From Stereocaulon alpinum (taxonomy: Eukaryota; Ascomycota; Lecanoromycetes; Lecanorales; Stereocaulaceae): a stretch of 64,000 nucleotides of DNA. Numbering within the stretch: the stretch's first letter is position 1; the number at the start of each line of letters is the position of its first letter. Below are positions 34,066 through 44,854 of this stretch, one piece after another. The DNA lies in the NCBI GenBank assembly GCA_018257865.1, contig JAEUBA010000008.1, positions 434,001 to 498,000 on the forward strand, written 5' to 3'. The translations under genes were made by a program, and so were the position numbers. Below the pieces are notes generated by a model. The model had not been told where the DNA came from. It saw nothing but the letters and a program-made list of their open reading frames with translations, and did not search any database.

Positions 34066-35259
34066 ATGGCTAGCGATAGAGACACACCTGTACGCGGTAC
34101 TAGCTACGAACCTGAATACCTATTCAGAGCTGAGATATCTCCCCTAATATATTATAGGTTGAACGATATTAAGACGTCGCGTAGTTGCTGAGAACTCCGT
34201 ACAGAGTTTTTCGGGCAACGCGATAACACCTACCCTAACTCCACTATAACTATTATACCTCCCCTACAATCGAGACTAGACAGCAAGAATTGGTATCAGG
34301 TATAGTATCTCAGCCTAATAAGTAAAGAGTATAGGTAACACCTGCCCAGCTGTTAATTCAAAAAATCTAATATCTACGTACGCTCAATACGTATCTACTA
34401 GTTAAGACTAACGCGCAGTCTATCCTAAGGGAAGGCTAGGGTTATAGGTATATAGGACTAAGAGAAGGATATACTAAGTTATAAATTAGAAGGCGTATTT
34501 TAGAAAAGGACGGCCCCTATCTAAGTAGCTAGGCGAGCCTTTAGTATAAGCGGTGCCGTATAACCATAATTATAAGCTAAAGGGTTAGCTCCCCCCTGAA
34601 GTAAAGTATATAAGGATAGAAGTAAGTACTATCTAATATAACCAGCGGGATATTATACTATCCAATTCTTTATATAAGTATAGGCCTCCTAGGCGGTATA
34701 TATAGCTTCCCCCCTTTCTTATATCCTTAACCAGTAAACCACCGAACAGCTAAATCCGGTACTACTATAGACACTAATAAACACTACTAATCAGCGCTAA
34801 TAACTCGAACCCTTATAGGACGGCTATATACCCCCTCCTCCCCCCCCCCCTATATTAACACAGTAAAGGTTAAAGAAAGTTATAGGGCGCTCAGCACTAT
34901 AATAAAGTCGAAGGATATAGAAGAATACAGCAGGGTCCTTAAGAGCTAAGTATAGTATAAAGGGCGTATATTATAGTTAGTATTAGAAATAATATTATAA
35001 AGCGCTCAGTATAATATTAAAGAACACAGTTAAGAGTTACTAGTATTAAGGAGGCCTAGGGTATAATCCCCAGACCAAAAGCAATTACATTATTAAGGAT
35101 AAGCGGGAGTTTTTATCTAGGCACTATACTATAGTTTCTCTTACAGCTAGGAAAGGCACACTACGTGTACTATCTACTGGTTTCATAAATAATATAATAG
35201 AACACCCTTATTAGTATATATAGATACTAGAATAGGCGTATAAACCAATCAATTAATCA
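34066..35259 (+). mobile_element. 1.2-kb LINE-related retroposon (element A) inside copy 2
   Basis: Inserted into transposon copy 2 with an 11-bp duplication and ending in a CAAT-type tetranucleotide tail (CCAATCAATTAATCAAT), a hallmark of target-primed reverse transcription. Its last ~80 bp match the 3' end of LINE fragment B. Starting with ATG at its first base, a single frame runs 382 codons to TAG at 35212-35214 with no net frameshift. Internal stops are TAA, TAG or TGA of the kind RIP makes. The frame includes a seven-proline run and ends in NNIIEHPY, nearly the same as the ORF2 end of fragment B (NNIREHPY). I see no reverse transcriptase motifs, so it is probably non-autonomous. Confidence 0.72.
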
Positions 35260-35270
35260 ATATTAAATAT

Positions 35271-36700
35271 AATTTCGGTAAAAGATAGCTTAGGTACCCT
35301 TTCTAATATAGCCTAAATTAGATCTAGGAGGAATAAACGCTTAAGTAGCTTACTAAGCGTATAGATAGTATATACGTACTTTATCCTAAGCTTAAGGGGT
35401 AGATTAATAATAAGAGAAAGCTATAGATCCTAGTAGGGCTTATAATAGAATAGTTAAAAATACCTTATAAATAGTAGATATTTACTTAGAAATATACTTC
35501 GCTTAGGGAGAGCAGTTATTTTACTAATAATAATTTTATAGGCTAATTAATATTATTACTAAGTACTATACTAAAGTAAGGTATATACGCACTATATACT
35601 ATATATAAGCTAATAGTACTAGGTTAAAAGCGTATACGTAAGAGATATTTTAATAGAAGGAGATAATAGAAATCTAAGGAATTAATATAACCTAGCGTAA
35701 TAATAGTAATACGAAGCGCCTATTAAAGTAGTTTTAGAAATTAGGTATATAGAGCTCTTCTATATACTTAGTATATACTAAGTATATACTCTGCTAGATA
35801 TTTAGAGTAAGAGGGTAGCCTCTTAGCGAGCTAATAACCTAACTCTTCTATATAACCTAGCGAATCTATATAATAGCTAGATTAGATAAGCTTAGCGTAA
35901 GTCTAGTATAGGCTTAATAATCTTATTAATAGCTAGACTTTCTAGGGAGTGTAAATTAGCTTTATCTAGTATTATTATACCTAGTATACGCCTAATACCT
36001 TTTTAGTAGATACTACTGCTAAGCTTTATACCTACCCGCTAGTATAGAAATATACTATTAGCTGAGGAAGCTAAGACTAAGGCTTATACTAAGCGTATAT
36101 AAAGGAAGAAGTAACTTTTCCTAAAGCTTTAGCGGTAAAGAGAAGAGATTATAATTAATAAAGAAATTAAAGAATAGGAAATATAGATTAGAGAGAATTA
36201 GCTACCCCTAAGTATAGATCCTATATATACTTAGTATATACCAGACCCGCCTTTAGATAAGTATATTTTATAAGTTATTAAGGAGTATAGAAATAGGCTA
36301 AGTCTTACTTCTTATAAGGTTTTAGAGAATCTAGGATATACTAAGTTTATATAGTAGATATTACTAATAGAAGGGCTACCTATAAAATAAGGGGAAAAGG
36401 AAGAGAAAGATCTTTATAATAAGGAGGATTATAATACTTTCCTTAAATCCTAAGGTAAGTAACTATATATAAGGGTCTATATATATATAGAAGGAGGGGA
36501 AATCGATAATCCTATAGAGGGTTAGGAGTTATTCGCCTAATAATATATACGAAGTATATATTAAATATATATTAAGTATATTAGATAGCTAATATTATAT
36601 TCGATTTCCTTAGACTAGAAATAAACCGCAAATTATCCTATAATATTAGTAGGAGATTAAGGCTTTAACGTATACTAAGTATATACTAAACCTATATAAA
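35271..36700 (+). pseudogene. DDE transposase relic, copy 2, 3' part
   Basis: Continuation of the frame cut by element A. It contains YTSLRESSYFTNNNFIG with the likely catalytic Glu at 35508-35510, then a long charged tail (EEAKTKAYTKRI ... REE) to about 36.5 kb broken only by RIP-type stops. Small frameshifts are present. Confidence 0.58.
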
Positions 36701-37099
36701 ACCTAGCTTATACTCCGACTTATATCTAAGAAGTAGAAAAGGGTATTTAGGTAGTAAGTCTATTTATATATATTAAGTATATACTATACTTATCCTAAGT
36801 ATTTAACTAATATATATAGATATTTAAAAGCGATCGCTATAAGTTAGGAATTAACTAATTATCTTATATTATAGTATATATATATTATAGATAGAGTATA
36901 TATAGACTAAAAGCTATATATAAACTTCTTAAAGATTTATATATAAGGTATAATAAAATAATTATAGTATAAGCTAAGTATAAGCCTAGCTAGGAACTAA
37001 TACTAAATCTACTATCTTATATATATACTAACTACTAAGGCCTAGTTAAGTATATACTTAACTGCGTAAAAAGAAAAGAAAAATATAATCTACTACTAT

Positions 37100-37700
37100 A
37101 AATAATATATATACTACTAATATATCCTACTTAAGTATAGGTAGGGCCCTAATTCTAAGTAGACTTATAGGAGGGAGCTTCGCGCGTTAGCTTAGTATAT
37201 ATTATATATATACTTAACTTACTAAGTCCGCTGTAATAGCAGGGTTTCTTAGTTATATAGGTTCTAGGGGTAGGTCCTAAAGCTATTAGGTATATACTAA
37301 ATATAAGGTAGATATACTTACCCTTTAGACTTAGTATAGGGGTAGGCGAGCGCGATTTAGGAGGTAGGGTTAGCCTACGCTAGGTATATAATTAGTATAT
37401 ATACCGTATATATAAAGTATAATCTAACCTTACGTTTATACTTAGAATCGGGGGTTAGGGCGATAACTTACTATAAATCGTCCTTAGTTAGTATATACCT
37501 AGGTTTTAGGGCTTTATATATATATTCTATATATACTTCGACCGCTAGGGGACGGTTTTTAGAATCGGAATTAGATATAATATTAGGGATAAGTTAAATA
37601 TATATAGAGGATATTCCTACCTAACGTTTATTTATTATTAGATCGAACTTAAGTTAGAATAAATAAGTATATATATAGAGATAAATAGTAATATATAATA
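37100..37700 (-). pseudogene. Second, opposite-strand frame of the transposon, copy 2
   Basis: Counterpart of the plus-strand frame at 8.14-8.64 kb in copy 1. LKPRYILTKDDL and a basic TPDSKYKRKVR string are readable across TAA/TAG stops. The function is unknown. Confidence 0.42.
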
Positions 37701-38388
37701 AGTTTATAGAGAGTATATACTATACTTATTACGTAATAGAAGTAGGTACTAAATATAGTAGTAAACTAGGGATTAAAAGTACTTTATAACTTTAGCTTAG
37801 CTTATATATAATATATAGTTAACTTACGCTATCTATTTATATTCTGTAGTATATCTATTAAGGTAACCGTTCGCTTATCTATATCTTCGAACGTTAGCTA
37901 AGTATACCTTAGTTTATTTAGATATAATACGTTTCGCTATATACGCGAGAGGATAAATAAGCGAATTATACTATTTAATATAAGTATAGTATATACTTAA
38001 TATATACTAACTATATACTTTAACTTAGTAATCTATATAGTCTAAGTAATATTTCGCCTTAATAGATTTACGACTATATATATTTAGTATATATATAGCT
38101 TAAGTTAAGTATAAAACTTACTAGCCTTAGGATATTATTCTCTTAAATATTAGTAGAACTAAATTAATATAAGTATTATCTTCGTATATACTTAGTATAT
38201 ATTCTCCTTACTATAGGTTAGGTGCTAAATACTAAGCTATATTAAGTCGCTCTATTAACCTCTATATTATATCTACGTAATATTAGTATATACTAAGGGA
38301 TATAAAAATTATATACTATATATACTAGTATATTTAATAAGGATAGAATAGCTACGGGGTTTAGTACTTCTATATATACTTAGTATAT

Positions 38389-39325
38389 TAATTGATTGAT
38401 TGATTTATACGCCTATTCTAGTATCTATATATACTAATAAGGGTGTTCTCTTATATTATTAGGAAATCTAGGGGGGTTGAAGGCCCTCTAGACGCGAAAG
38501 AAACCTTTCTAGAGTTGCCCCTTCTAGCTAAAAACTTTCGCTTATTAGCTTACTTATTATTCTGCTCTGCCTATCTAACCTCGCTGCTAGGCTCTATAAT
38601 ACTAGTAATAATAATCTCTATTACCCTAATAGGCCCTATAATACTTTGGTAGCTCCGCCGCTTTTAGCTTCTACTTGCGCTTAGGCTTCTTTATCTTTAA
38701 GGTTTTTATTGCTGGTTCTACTCTAATAGGGAGTTTAGACTAGGAGAGCTATTCCTTAGTAAGTTAATACTGCGTTAGGAATCCTAACCTAACTAGCTAT
38801 CTTACAGCCGCTCTTATACCGGTGACCTTAGCTAGTATAGTCCTAATATTATAAGTCTCTGCCTCTTTAATAAGCTCCCTTTAAGTATCGCTAAGCTTTA
38901 GGTAGTGTAGGAGAATATACTTTGTATCCTAATTCCTCTATCTATAACTGCAGCGGGCACTGCGGACCCCTAGTACTTTCGCCTTATAAAGGAAGTAGTT
39001 AAACCTATTCTTCCTACTTCGGAGTTAGACTGCTATTAAGCTTTCTGCCTTCCTAAGCTTTAGGTAGTAGTTATACCTTTCTCCGAATAACGGTTTATTC
39101 TGTGCGGGTGTGTGAGAGTGCTTAGGGATAGTATCCTTATATACCTCCTACCGCTTAATCTACTTCGCTGTTACCCAGCCTTGTATCTTCTTAGCTAGGA
39201 CGCCTACGTCTTAATACTCCTCAACATCCGTTTTTAGGTTATACTAATGTGCCTTCCTCCTTATCGCCGTTACCGCTTGATCCTAATCCTTCGCCTCAAG
39301 CTCCTGCAGGGCCTATTCTTCCTTT
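38389..39325 (-). mobile_element. 5'-truncated Tad/I-type LINE (element B)
   Basis: A LINE 3' fragment on the minus strand, inserted into copy 2 and flanked by ACTTAGTATAT at 38378-38388 and 39326-39336. Copy 1 keeps the empty site. The 3' end is a run of ATCA/ATTG tetranucleotides at 38387-38401. Minus-strand translation across RIP-type stops gives LRSRKNRFNYFLYKAKVLGV followed by a degraded Cys-containing segment, then TILAKVTGIRAAVR and LVRLGFLTQY. This matches the C-terminal part of fungal Tad-like ORF2 proteins. The element is dead: stops throughout and no reverse transcriptase domain. Confidence 0.8.
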
Positions 39326-40088
39326 ACTTAGTATATATTACTAAGTAGATCGTATATATATATAGGTATTATACGCAGCGGTAATTAGGGGAACTATATA
39401 AATTTAGTATATACTAGGCTCCTCTATTCTTAATAAACCTACTAAAAGTCCTAGTAGCGGCGGTAGCGGCTTATACTAAGTATAAGGTTAATATATATAG
39501 AGTATAACCTTAGTATAGTAAGATATATACCTATAGATACCTATCCTAGGTTAGCGTTTAAGATTAGGCCTATAACTTAAGATTAATATAAGCTTATTAT
39601 ACGTATAGTATATACTTACTATAATAGTATACCCTATTAAAGGGGTTTTAGGCGTTACGCACTTACGTATTATTATAGTTAACTTAAGATATTACTTTAT
39701 ATAGGTATAAGTATAGCTTATACTATAGATAAGTATAATAGATTAGAGGAAGCTTTATATTAATTATAGTCGTAGGGTATATATTAGGTATATATAAAGG
39801 ATATATTATAATAATATAGAAGCGGATATAAGTAGATATATTTTAGGGAAAAAATACGCTAGGGATATATAAAGTATATATATAGTAACCCGTCTTTATA
39901 AATATTTAGCGTATACGAAGTATATACTAAGCTAAGGCTTTCAGCTAAGTATAATTATAGGCGATACTTAGTATATACTAAGTATATATAAGAACTAACT
40001 TACTACTTAACTTTCTAATAGTACTATAATTAAGATATACTTAGTATATATAAATAGCTTATTACGAGTAGAACTTTTTTTTTTCTAC

Positions 40089-40147
40089 CCGCACGGAACT
40101 TTCTACCCACACAGAACTTTTCTCTACCCACACCGAGCTGCGACCCC
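40089..40147 (-). repeat. Right terminal inverted repeat, copy 2
   Basis: Pairs with 31587-31645. It has three GGGTAGAAA-type units when read in reverse. A subterminal hairpin (GAGTAGAA / TTCTACCC) lies at about 40068-40090. Confidence 0.8.
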
Positions 40148-42952
40148 AGTGGTACAACACCTAAAGCTGCGGGGCTCCGGGATAAATCATGAGGCCTTGC
40201 TCCATTCACAATTTTATGCATCAAATGCGTACGGAGCGGTCTCCGACGTTTCAATCAGTTCTAGCGCTGCCCTCCTTCAGCAAGCACCTCCGGAGTCACG
40301 CAAGGTACCTTACCTCAGCCTAAAATAATTCAAGGGATGCAAATTGCATCTAGGCTTCCAAGACTAATGGCCACGCCTGGGCCCGCGCGTTAATAATAAC
40401 AAGCAAGGGTACGTAATTCCGTACTCCACAAGTCTCTGATAATTACCTACACAGCTCAAGAATTTCAGCCTTGCAAGGATGCCAGCATGATGTACATAGT
40501 GCGTGTCCTCGACAGAAGGCCATGGCCTAGACTCTTGCTACGCAGTTCTCAATGATCTGAGACCTCAGATGTCTCGGCCCTGCAAGGGTGGCTGCATCAT
40601 AAGGGGGCGCGTCCAGAAATCATAGCCATACCTGGGGCTCGGTCTCGACGTGAAATTATTAGATGATGTCCATACAAGTCTCACGCCTAATACTACCTGG
40701 AACAGGGTTTAGGATCGCGCCTCGGTGATGGTGGCACAAGCGCTCAAACACCTTTTGATGAGTTTCAGTGCTAACAACATACAGCTACGCAAAAGATGGT
40801 GACGTTGACAAGGGTCTGAAGTTTACTCTTGCTGTTGGGGAATCCAAGGTCATTTATAGAAAGAGGTCGAAATAACGCTTCGCGTATGTGTATGTCCGTT
40901 GTAGAGGTTGGGGGTGAGCATGGATGCTTTACGCAGCGCATACTTCGGCAATATGCACATGTGGCAATCACACGCGACCTTTGAAGGGGTGCAACTCCAA
41001 CCATAAATCGCTCACTAGTTAAGGCTCGGGTAGGAAGATATGGACACGGTGCAGACTCGCTTACAAGGAATGTTGGGAGTGTTGGTCGGAGGGAAACCTC
41101 CTGCACGAGTATTTGGTGATAACAATAACCATATGGCATGGAATGGATTGGCGAACGTGGTAACGCTGTAAGCGAGGTGTGAATGAAGCCATTGATGGCG
41201 CGATGAGGGAAAAACGGAGGTGAAGGTGTCGTTGACTGGGTGAAATTATGGTTCCGCAGTTTCCCCACACGCCAAGACAAAAACAAAATGGTGCAGAAGC
41301 TGAGATGGAAATCGTACAAATGGCATAGAAGTTAAGACTAACTTATCTGAGGCGCGACCTGCCTTCGCCTCGGCAACCCAGGGCGAAATGCTATGTTGTT
41401 ACTGGCATGATAACGCAATCGCCGTTCCCTGTTAGCAACATGTCAGGCGACAAACAGACGGGGCATGCATGATGCGGGGGCGCACGGAAGCTTCCCTCAG
41501 AGTTTAAGGGTCTTATTCAGGGTCCAGGCAGCTGAGATGGTCGGCATTGTTTGGTCCCTGTCAGATTTAAAACCGAGCCATGCGAATGTTCGAAGCGAGC
41601 GAGCTCCTCATTGGTCGGAGTTTGACATCCGCTCAACTCTGCCTTCTGCTACCTAAAGTAATATTCTCTAGACCTTGACCAGCGGGCCCTGCTCCGCATC
41701 AGAGCATTGATTGGTTGATGAAGATGATTCAGGGTCCCAATCTTCGGTTCATCTATCATCTATGCGATAGACCCTGGTACTAGATATACTAAGATACTAG
41801 AACTAGCCATTGACATCAATCTGGACCCTTGAATGGATTGCTTGAAAGATTGAATGATTGATTGAAATGCCGACTCTGGGCGTTCCCTCCCTTGGTGATC
41901 CCTAATGTGAGGCTAAGGTAACGAAACGCCAGAAACAAGGTGCATGGTGCATGATGATCCCCCAGATCGTGCTGGCCTCTTGCATTGTTGACGTAGATAC
42001 TTTGCCGGACTTAGTTCCAGGGAAGAGAGCATACCAACGGTCGTGCTGTCTAACGGGTGGCCGTGGGTGTGAGAAGGGCCGCGACTCGCGAGGGCGTTAG
42101 AGATATGATTAGCGTTATAGATTGTGCGTTTTTCCCCTCTTTTTCCCCCAAGGCGATCAAATCCGATGTTCAGGGTTGAGAAATGCATGTTTTTCGTTAG
42201 GAGACAGTCGGAGGAAATTGTCCGTGATACGTGAATACAATGATACTCGGACCAGTCTCCAATCTTGAATCCTTCCTCAATGCTCCAAGGATTCAAGGGT
42301 CTGTGAGACTGTGACTACTACTACTACTACTCTGTGACGCACAAGAGGTATATATGAGCACCGCCTAGGTAGTGGACGGGAATGGTCTACCGGAGCAGTG
42401 CCCGTGCACACCTTGCATTCCTAATTTGCCTCCTAGTACTGCGTAAATCTGTGTCCCATTAAGGTGGACCCGTTTGGCGTTGCTTTGGCCCTGTCGTTTG
42501 GTGGCATCGGTGGCCCACCATTTGGCGCCTCTGGTAAGAAGCAGGGAAGGCAGGAAGACCCTGTTGCCCTTCTCTACCTTAAGAAAGGACCCTTTCCGAC
42601 TCCCCCACACCTGTAATCAAGCCCCCAAATAGTCCAAAAGGCGCAGGGTCCCGCTTCTTTTATCATCCCAATTGCTTCATTCACCTGTCGCTGTCGCTGC
42701 CGCTGCCGCTCTTCAACCTCTGTTGCTGTCATATCTTGCTGCTCGCTGTCAATTTGCTGCTCCCCAATGACTGCCGACCACCGGTTACTTGCAACACTTG
42801 GCACAGAGACTCCTGATCCTCCTAATTGCCTCTGGCTCTCGTGAAACACCTTTGTTGAGCTGTCCGAAGCTCAATAAATCAATCATCGCGGTCATCGTTG
42901 ACTCTGTGAGCTGGCGCTGTCGCCCCATACACCTTAAAGAGATTCTGCCGCT
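40148..42952. other. Gene-poor spacer and C2H2 gene upstream region
   Basis: Short frames only. A 182-codon minus-strand frame (40771-41319) has no recognisable motif and a composition like its surroundings. The last ~350 bp contain CT-rich DNA with CTGTCGCTG repeats and probably form the promoter and leader of the C2H2 gene. A CTA trinucleotide run lies at about 42314-42331. Confidence 0.5.
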
Positions 42953-44137
42953 ATGTACGGGGAGGACTCGTGCGGGAGGAAGGTGTCGCTTCTCAACGAC
43001 TCGCCATCCTCCAACACTTTCTCTCGACCAAAAGTCCCTACCCTCTCCACCCGATCACGACCTTCCACATCATCCTTATCCTCGTGCACCTCAAGGGAAG
43101 GTTACAATTCATCACGTTCTAGCTTTTCCGGTTCGCCGCCGCGACATTCTCATTCCCCGCCTACGCCACCGCTCGTGCGCCTCGACTCCCAATCCTCCCT
43201 ATCTCAAACAACACCATCGCCAATGACGCCTCAGTACGGCTTCGAGCCGATGGACCAACATATGAAGCGGGATCAAAATCAAACCCCTTATTACAACAAC
43301 TACAATAATCGCGCCAATGGATATCCTCAGCTGCAGGAGACCCCGCAGCAGCCGTACTACAATCTGACATCTCAACAACAACAATTGCCTCGAATGTCAG
43401 ACTTTGGCATGGACGATGATGGATTTCACAGTCATGGCCAGAGGACTACATTACAACCTCTACAAACACAACTTTCGATGCCATACTCATCAGACGCCAT
43501 GTCCCAGATCTCGGCAGAAACCTATCAGACCCCGACATCCGCCAACACCACAACATCTCTACCTCCAAAATCCGCACCATCTACCTCTGCAGCCATCAAA
43601 ACAGACCCTACCACTCCGATAACGACATCCAATAATGCCGCTGCATCCAACAAAACCCCCACTGCAAAGAAAAAGTACCCATGTCCCCATGCCACCCGCT
43701 TCAACTGTACCGACACCTTCACCACATCTGGCCACGCAGCCCGTCACGGCAAAAAGCATACTGGCGAGAAGAACATAATGTGTCCAACCTGCAACAAAGC
43801 CTTTACCCGAAAAGACAACATGAAGCAACATGAGCGCACGCATAAAGGCGGATCTCGCGCTAGCTCAACAGCCGCATCCCCCGTCATCGGCACCAAAAGC
43901 GCAAGCAGGAAATCATCCATGTCGAACTCCGAAGCCATGGACGTTGATGAAGGCCAAGTCGAGGGCAGCAGAAGTGGCAGGGTACAGAGGCCGAAGATGA
44001 AGAGCGAGTTGAGTGAAATTATGGAGGGGATCGATCGTGAAAATAACGGGAGGATCAACAGTGATGGGGATGAAGATGGAGAGGGGGAGAGTCCGGGGTT
44101 GGATGCGTTGGCTACGGCTGCTATTGAGATGAGATGA
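42953..44137 (+). CDS. C2H2 zinc-finger transcription factor
   Basis: A single-exon 394-residue protein with a long disordered Ser/Pro/Gln-rich N-terminus (about residues 1-235) and two adjacent zinc fingers near residues 240-300. Finger 1 is irregular (YPCPHATRFNC ... HAARHGKKH, with wide Cys spacing); finger 2 is canonical (CPTCNKAFTRKDNMKQHERTH), joined by the usual TGEK linker. The basic KKK before finger 1 could be a nuclear signal. The C-terminus is acidic. The pair resembles a conserved Pezizomycotina regulator group, but I cannot name the gene safely. The start is the first ATG of the open frame. Confidence 0.88.
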   Translation: MYGEDSCGRKVSLLNDSPSSNTFSRPKVPTLSTRSRPSTSSLSSCTSREGYNSSRSSFSGSPPRHSHSPPTPPLVRLDSQSSLSQTTPSPMTPQYGFEPMDQHMKRDQNQTPYYNNYNNRANGYPQLQETPQQPYYNLTSQQQQLPRMSDFGMDDDGFHSHGQRTTLQPLQTQLSMPYSSDAMSQISAETYQTPTSANTTTSLPPKSAPSTSAAIKTDPTTPITTSNNAAASNKTPTAKKKYPCPHATRFNCTDTFTTSGHAARHGKKHTGEKNIMCPTCNKAFTRKDNMKQHERTHKGGSRASSTAASPVIGTKSASRKSSMSNSEAMDVDEGQVEGSRSGRVQRPKMKSELSEIMEGIDRENNGRINSDGDEDGEGESPGLDALATAAIEMR

Positions 44138-44550
44138 GCTGAGCTGAGGATATCTCATTTCACCATGGTGAATGTGTGGGGGTAGGCCATCTTACGACGT
44201 TCAAAGGCATTGCGAGAGTCAGTGATGGGCAAAGATAATCTGCTGAGCTATGGGATGGAAGAATTCTCAAGGCATATCTATCTAGGAATCAAAAGGGTTG
44301 CTACTGGGAGTTGGGAAAGCTTCATCGGGATATGGGTTATGGTTCGGGTCCGGGTTCGGACTTGCAAACGGTTATACCCAGGCTTCACGTACACATGTCA
44401 GGAGCTTAGGTCAGGATAAGGACATTTTATTCTATTCATTCATCTATCATGAAAGCGCTGCGCTGAGTGGTCTGGTCTGGTCTGGTCTAGACTAGCTGGC
44501 TTGCTTACTTGCTCTATCTCATCTGTGTCGAAATTAGTGCGGCATTGCTT

Positions 44551-44602
44551 TAGTCTGTTATGCATGGATGATTTCACGGTAGTCTGTTATGCATGGATGA
44601 TA
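44551..44602 (+). repeat. 29-bp tandem duplication
   Basis: TAGTCTGTTATGCATGGATG occurs twice, 29 bp apart. Confidence 0.9.
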
Positions 44603-44830
44603 AATCAGGTAGACCGATTCATCTCAATCCAGCTATTCTCTCTTTCCCTTCTACTCCAGCTCCTCTAAGCTTTTCTAATCCCTTCCCTTCCCTTAGCCAG
44701 GATCTTGATACGCAACAAACTGCACCTCATACGAGCATGACGTCCCTGCTATGTATTCTACCAGCATACATACAGTCCCTCTGCACCAATACTAATACAG
44801 CCAGTATCTACCCTTTCCCCAGAGACTCTT

Positions 44831-44854
44831 ACTCACTCACTCACTCACTCACTC
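44831..44854 (+). repeat. (ACTC)n microsatellite
   Basis: Six perfect ACTC units. Confidence 0.95.

Larger units (their letters stand above)
31587..40147 (+). mobile_element. RIP-degraded TIR DNA transposon, copy 2, with nested retroelements
   Basis: This is an inverted copy of the element at 6601-12987. Its ends (CCCAGCTCGGTGAGGGTAGA on the left, and CGCAGCTCGGTGTGGGTAGA from the right end read in reverse) match each other and copy 1. The total is 8.56 kb; subtracting two nested insertions (about 1.2 and 0.95 kb) leaves about 6.4 kb, equal to copy 1. On the plus strand a long degenerate frame encodes a DDE transposase. The interior is saturated with TATA, CTAG and TAAG words as expected after RIP. 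I found no clean target-site duplication: flanks TCGTACAC and AGTGGTAC differ. Confidence 0.85.

Noticed and set aside
38443..38652. 69-codon plus-strand frame with hydrophobic tail
   Set aside because: It is antisense to the LINE B ORF2 3' end, which explains the sequence better.
31579..40155. Target-site duplication of transposon copy 2
   Set aside because: The flanks TCGTACAC and AGTGGTAC share only a few bases; no clean duplication, possibly altered by mutation or recombination.
40771..41319. 182-codon minus-strand frame
   Set aside because: No motif, no splice context, and composition like the surrounding non-coding DNA.
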